The notes below the pieces were generated by a model, which saw only the letters and a program-made list of their open reading frames with translations, was not told the DNA's origin and ran no database searches. Source: Propionibacteriaceae bacterium (GTDB lineage Bacteria; Actinomycetota; Actinomycetes; Propionibacteriales; Propionibacteriaceae). Taken from it: a stretch of DNA of 35,029 nucleotides. The stretch's first letter is position 1. Each line of letters begins with the position of its first letter. Below, piece by piece: positions 32,341 to 35,029 of this stretch. Where the stretch lies: the NCBI GenBank assembly GCA_009778725.1, contig WRFP01000003.1:1-35029 (forward strand), read 5' to 3'. Both the position numbers and the translations under genes were made by a program.

Positions 32341-35029
32341 GACAGACCCCCTGCAGACACCAGGGGCCCATAGACCAGGCGCGACAGGGCCAGGAAGCGG
32401 CTCGTCGTATCCAGGCCGGGCCCGGTTTCGTCCGGCTCGGGTGGTTGGCGGAACATGTCGGCAGGTGTGGGCCAGATCAGTGCCCAGCAGGGGTCCTGGT
32501 CCCACTCGGTGTCCAGTTGCCGAAAGACCGGGCCGTCGGCCGGATCGAGGTCGCGCACCAGCATCCGGGCCGCCGACGCGGATGGGGTCGAGGGCAGTGG
32601 CAAGGGTGAGATGAGTCCTTTCTGAAAGACCCGGCGTAATACGGTCAGATGTCTTTCAGCCTCGTGTGCGTCCGGAGCTGTCAGGACCACCGTCCCCCTG
32701 CCTGAGGCCAGCACCGACCTGAAGATCGTTGCCGGGTACGCGACCTGCAGGCTGAGGATGCGTACCCAGGCTGCGATCTGGTGTCGCGGCTGGACCCTGC
32801 CGGCCAGGAGGTCGAGGACGACATTGCCCCGCACCCCGATTTGTCCGGTCAGACGTGGGAGTCCCTGCCCAGACAGGTCGACAGTACGCCAGGTCAATTC
32901 CTGTTCCAGGATCGGCTGGGCCTGATGGAGGATCCCGGTAGCTTGGACCATGCACTCGTGCGCCAGAGTTACCCCGGCGGCGGCTGGAGGCAACGTGCCG
33001 CGGCGAAGCTCGGCTTGCAGGATGTCCTGTTGGGGTTTTCCAGCCCGGAGCAGATGGATCATGCGATTCGTGATCTGCCACTTTTCAAGGGCTGACAATG
33101 TCACCGGCAAGGTCGCAGGCCAGGGATCGGCCGGCTTGAGGGTCGAGGCCGTCACACCGGTTTTGCGTTTCACCCAAGCAGAGGCGGGGTTGGCAAAGAC
33201 CTCGCACAGGTCCTCGACCTCAACGTGATCGACCAGGCTCGAAGGCGATTCCAGAACTCGGATGGTCTGGGGTGGCGACCAGGCTGGCTGGGGGACAGGT
33301 GGGGGCACATGGCTGTGAACAAGGACCTGCTCGACCGTTTCGCGAGCCGCGATGTCGGCGCACGCGGTGATCAGATCGGCGACCGGGGTGGGCAGGGGAA
33401 CAGGCTGCCCGGTGAAGGAGTCCACACCGATACAGATGGCGATGAATCTCTCGCGGGCCGACATCAGCGCATCGTAGAAGACCTGCCTGTCGTGGGCCCG
33501 GGAGTCCTCTTGTGGGCACGGCTGGTTCTGGGCAATGTCGTCACCATCGGCTGGTGAGGCGCCCGGGAAGGAAGCGGCGTCCAGTCCGACCAGGATCACG
33601 ACCTTGTGGGGGACCAGCGACATTGTTGACCAGGAAGTGATCGCGAGGTCTCCGTTGAGGAAAGAGGATCGCCAGGCCTGCCCGCTCCAGGCCTGACGGA
33701 ACCAGGCTTCCGCTTCGGTCAGACCCAGACTGACAAACTGGTCTGCTCCCAGCTGCCACAGTGCCGTGCCGACACCGCTGGTCCGCCATTGTTCGCCTGT
33801 CAGGAAATCCAGTGTTTCCCGGAATCGGCTCACCCAGGTGCCTGGGTCGGCGGGCACACTCCACTGATCACAGCAGGTGCGTACCTGGGCGATGATCTGA
33901 CCGAGGGCTCCGATCAGGCGAACAGTGTCGGAGTCGACAGCATCGAGAGGAAGGACTGTTCCCTGGTAGGCGAGGTCGTCTTCGCTCAGCGCGACGCCCA
34001 GGACCATGCGCCCGAGCCCCGCCATCCAGGTGTTCTGCGGGAAGCCCTCCATTCCTTCCTTGGCGCGGTGGGCCGGGTTGACCCCCCAGCGGATGCCGGA
34101 CGACCAGATCAGCGAGGACAACCGGTCGATGTCGGTGTCCACGAAACCGAAGTGAGCCATCACAGCCGGAAAACTGCACAATCTCACCAGATCGTTTGCC
34201 CCGCCCCGGGACTGAACCAGCTCGCACAGGAAGACCAACAGGTCGGCGACCGTCCCCGCGGGAGGCGCCCCGGACGAAACGGACGCCCGGATCCGGTGCC
34301 GCGGATGGGCCAGGTCGGTGTCGGCAGGCCTGAAATAGGCATCGAGTACGGGAAAGTCTTTCTCCATCCGGTGCACCAGGACCAGGATGTCCCTGGGTTC
34401 GAGACTGGGCTCCCGGGCCAGCAACGACACCACCACTTCGGACAGGATCTCCGCCTGCTGGTCCGCGGGTCCGGAATGAATCTGGACCGATTCATCCACC
34501 ACCCCAGGACGCGCGGTGGCACTGGCCCTAGGAGCGTGCTGACATACGCTGTTCCGAGCGAGGACGTGCTGGGCGGGTGAAGATTCGGACTCCGCATCTT
34601 GTACACGTACTGGACGTACGTCGCAAGATGTGGGGTTCGAAGATTCGCTCGCCCGGTGCGCCGCAGCCGGGACATGGTATTTCAGCACGCTCCCAGGCGT
34701 CTCGCCAAAGCGGTGTTCCCACGAAGCGGGGCAATCCTGACCTGGTGCGGAGTCGGGCGCACTCCCCGACGACCATGCATGTTGCACATGACCGAGCAGA
34801 CCGGGAACCGTTTCGTCACTCAAAATGGACTCGTCAGGACACAGGTCCTCCAAAGCTTGGGCGACTGAGCGCAGCTGTCGGGACAACATGCCAGCAATCC
34901 TGTCACTAGGAGCGTGCTGAAATACGCTGTTCCGAGCGAGGACGTGCTGGGCGGGTGAAGATTCGGACCCCGCATCTTGTACACGTACTGGACGTACGTC
35001 GCAAGATGTGGGGTTCGAAGATTCGCTCG
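32337..35029 (-). CDS. recC: Exodeoxyribonuclease V gamma subunit RecC, partial (5' end beyond the window)
   Basis: RecC holds RecB and RecD together and scans for the Chi-type site. The reading frame is open from the stop at 32337 to the window edge; an ATG at 34889 is internal. Segments alignable by eye to RecC are LSRQLRSVAQALED, LLGHVQHAW, the family-typical VQIHSGPADQQAEILSEVV and LEPRDILVLVHRMEKDFPVLD, VSSGAPPAGTVADLLVFL, and the C-terminal nuclease-like fold with WRSSFLNGDLAITSWSTMSLVPHKVVILVG. In E. coli RecC the matching IxFHxCHSPQREVEVL segment lies some 300 residues in, so the missing N-terminus should be substantial. Two family 2 elements add in-frame segments before it. The stop overlaps recB as ATGA. 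Confidence 0.9.
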   Translation of the reverse strand, partial: SESSNPTSCDVRPVRVQDAGSESSPAQHVLARNSVFQHAPSDRIAGMLSRQLRSVAQALEDLCPDESILSDETVPGLLGHVQHAWSSGSAPDSAPGQDCPASWEHRFGETPGSVLKYHVPAAAHRASESSNPTSCDVRPVRVQDAESESSPAQHVLARNSVCQHAPRASATARPGVVDESVQIHSGPADQQAEILSEVVVSLLAREPSLEPRDILVLVHRMEKDFPVLDAYFRPADTDLAHPRHRIRASVSSGAPPAGTVADLLVFLCELVQSRGGANDLVRLCSFPAVMAHFGFVDTDIDRLSSLIWSSGIRWGVNPAHRAKEGMEGFPQNTWMAGLGRMVLGVALSEDDLAYQGTVLPLDAVDSDTVRLIGALGQIIAQVRTCCDQWSVPADPGTWVSRFRETLDFLTGEQWRTSGVGTALWQLGADQFVSLGLTEAEAWFRQAWSGQAWRSSFLNGDLAITSWSTMSLVPHKVVILVGLDAASFPGASPADGDDIAQNQPCPQEDSRAHDRQVFYDALMSARERFIAICIGVDSFTGQPVPLPTPVADLITACADIAARETVEQVLVHSHVPPPVPQPAWSPPQTIRVLESPSSLVDHVEVEDLCEVFANPASAWVKRKTGVTASTLKPADPWPATLPVTLSALEKWQITNRMIHLLRAGKPQQDILQAELRRGTLPPAAAGVTLAHECMVQATGILHQAQPILEQELTWRTVDLSGQGLPRLTGQIGVRGNVVLDLLAGRVQPRHQIAAWVRILSLQVAYPATIFRSVLASGRGTVVLTAPDAHEAERHLTVLRRVFQKGLISPLPLPSTPSASAARMLVRDLDPADGPVFRQLDTEWDQDPCWALIWPTPADMFRQPPEPDETGPGLDTTSRFLALSRLVYGPLVSAGGLS
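34528..34696 (-). repeat. Family 2 palindromic element, copy 1, in frame in recC
   Basis: This 169-bp element has 19-bp inverted ends: CTAGGAGCGTGCTGACATA at 34528, and TATTTCAGCACGCTCCCAG ending at 34696 (two mismatches when paired). The arms pair along the whole length, including CATCTTG/CAAGATG and CCCC/GGGG around the centre near 34610. It encodes about 56 residues of RecC (SVLKYHVP to SVCQHAPR), in the loop between LLGHVQHAW and VQIHSGPADQQ. It has no sequence similarity to family 1. Confidence 0.92.
34906..35029 (-). repeat. Family 2 palindromic element, copy 2 (cut by window end), in frame in recC
   Basis: The 124 bp visible match 34528-34651 with only two differences. The offset of 378 bp is a multiple of three, so it is read in the same phase and encodes nearly the same peptide (SESSNPTSCDVRPVRVQDA in both). 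The frame of recC stays open through it to the window edge. The remaining 45 bp should lie just outside. Confidence 0.92.

Noticed and set aside
32341..32505. Upstream extension of recB by 55 codons.
   Set aside because: It lies within recC coding sequence; the ATG at 32340 gives the 4-bp overlap typical of these operons and directly precedes the Walker A region.
34477..34498. GAATCTGGACCGATTCATCC in recC resembles the family 1 left end.
   Set aside because: Needs a 2-bp gap, and no internal or right-end sequence follows.
34887..34889. ATG at 34889 as the start of recC.
   Set aside because: The frame stays open to the window edge, and RecC family proteins have about 300 more N-terminal residues before the conserved segment seen here.
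1..35029. CRISPR array, tRNA, rRNA, integrase, transposase or attachment site.
   Set aside because: None seen. The palindromic repeats are dispersed, differ in length and have no regular spacers, and no transposase is encoded in the window.

Overview
The window is high-GC DNA (GTG starts, 4-bp start/stop overlaps, DUF3107, AdnAB nuclease, PknG-type kinase) and reads as an actinomycete (Actinomycetota). The mix of genes would suit a propionibacterium-like or actinomyces-like lineage, but I cannot name the species from sequence alone.

Layout. (1) 1-7064, plus strand: an operon for a 2-oxoacid dehydrogenase complex in the order E2 (363), dihydrolipoamide dehydrogenase (3223) and a fused E1 alpha-beta (4608). 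(2) 7119-18847, minus strand: a tightly packed signalling operon read from right to left. It runs TelA-like protein, small unknown protein, CbbX-type AAA+ ATPase, four-TM GlnX-like sensor, helical unknown protein, PknG-like kinase, PP2C phosphatase, VWA protein, FHA protein and probably DUF3107. Five of its gene junctions are 4-bp overlaps. The kinase, phosphatase and FHA protein all carry N-terminal zinc ribbons, so they probably form one phospho-signalling module. (3) 19215-26035, plus strand: adnA and adnB, two helicase-nucleases for double-strand-break end resection, followed by nudC (26186-27058). (4) 35029-26963, minus strand: recC (5' end outside the window), recB and recD, joined by 4-bp overlaps. 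The last 96 bp of nudC overlap the end of recD tail to tail. Two complete end-resection machines thus face each other in one locus.

Main discovery. Two unrelated families of short, whole-length palindromic elements occur, and most copies lie inside protein-coding genes without breaking the frame. Family 1 is 151 bp (or a 49-bp internally deleted form) with ends GAATCCACCGAT...ATCGGTGGATTC. It lies in frame once in adnA, three times in adnB and once in recD. There is also a copy upstream of adnA, one upstream of the E2 gene and a remnant after the E1 gene. Family 2 is 169 bp with ends CTAGGAGCGTGCTGA...TCAGCACGCTCCCAG and lies in frame at least once, and apparently twice, in recC. All element lengths are 1 modulo 3; adding a 6-bp end extension and an apparent 5-bp target duplication makes family 1 insertions exactly 162 or 60 bp (54 or 20 codons). 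All genic family 1 copies are in sense orientation, and that strand is almost free of stop trinucleotides. This resembles the Rickettsia palindromic elements, which I know only from alphaproteobacteria. Here it is confined, within this window, to DNA end-processing genes.
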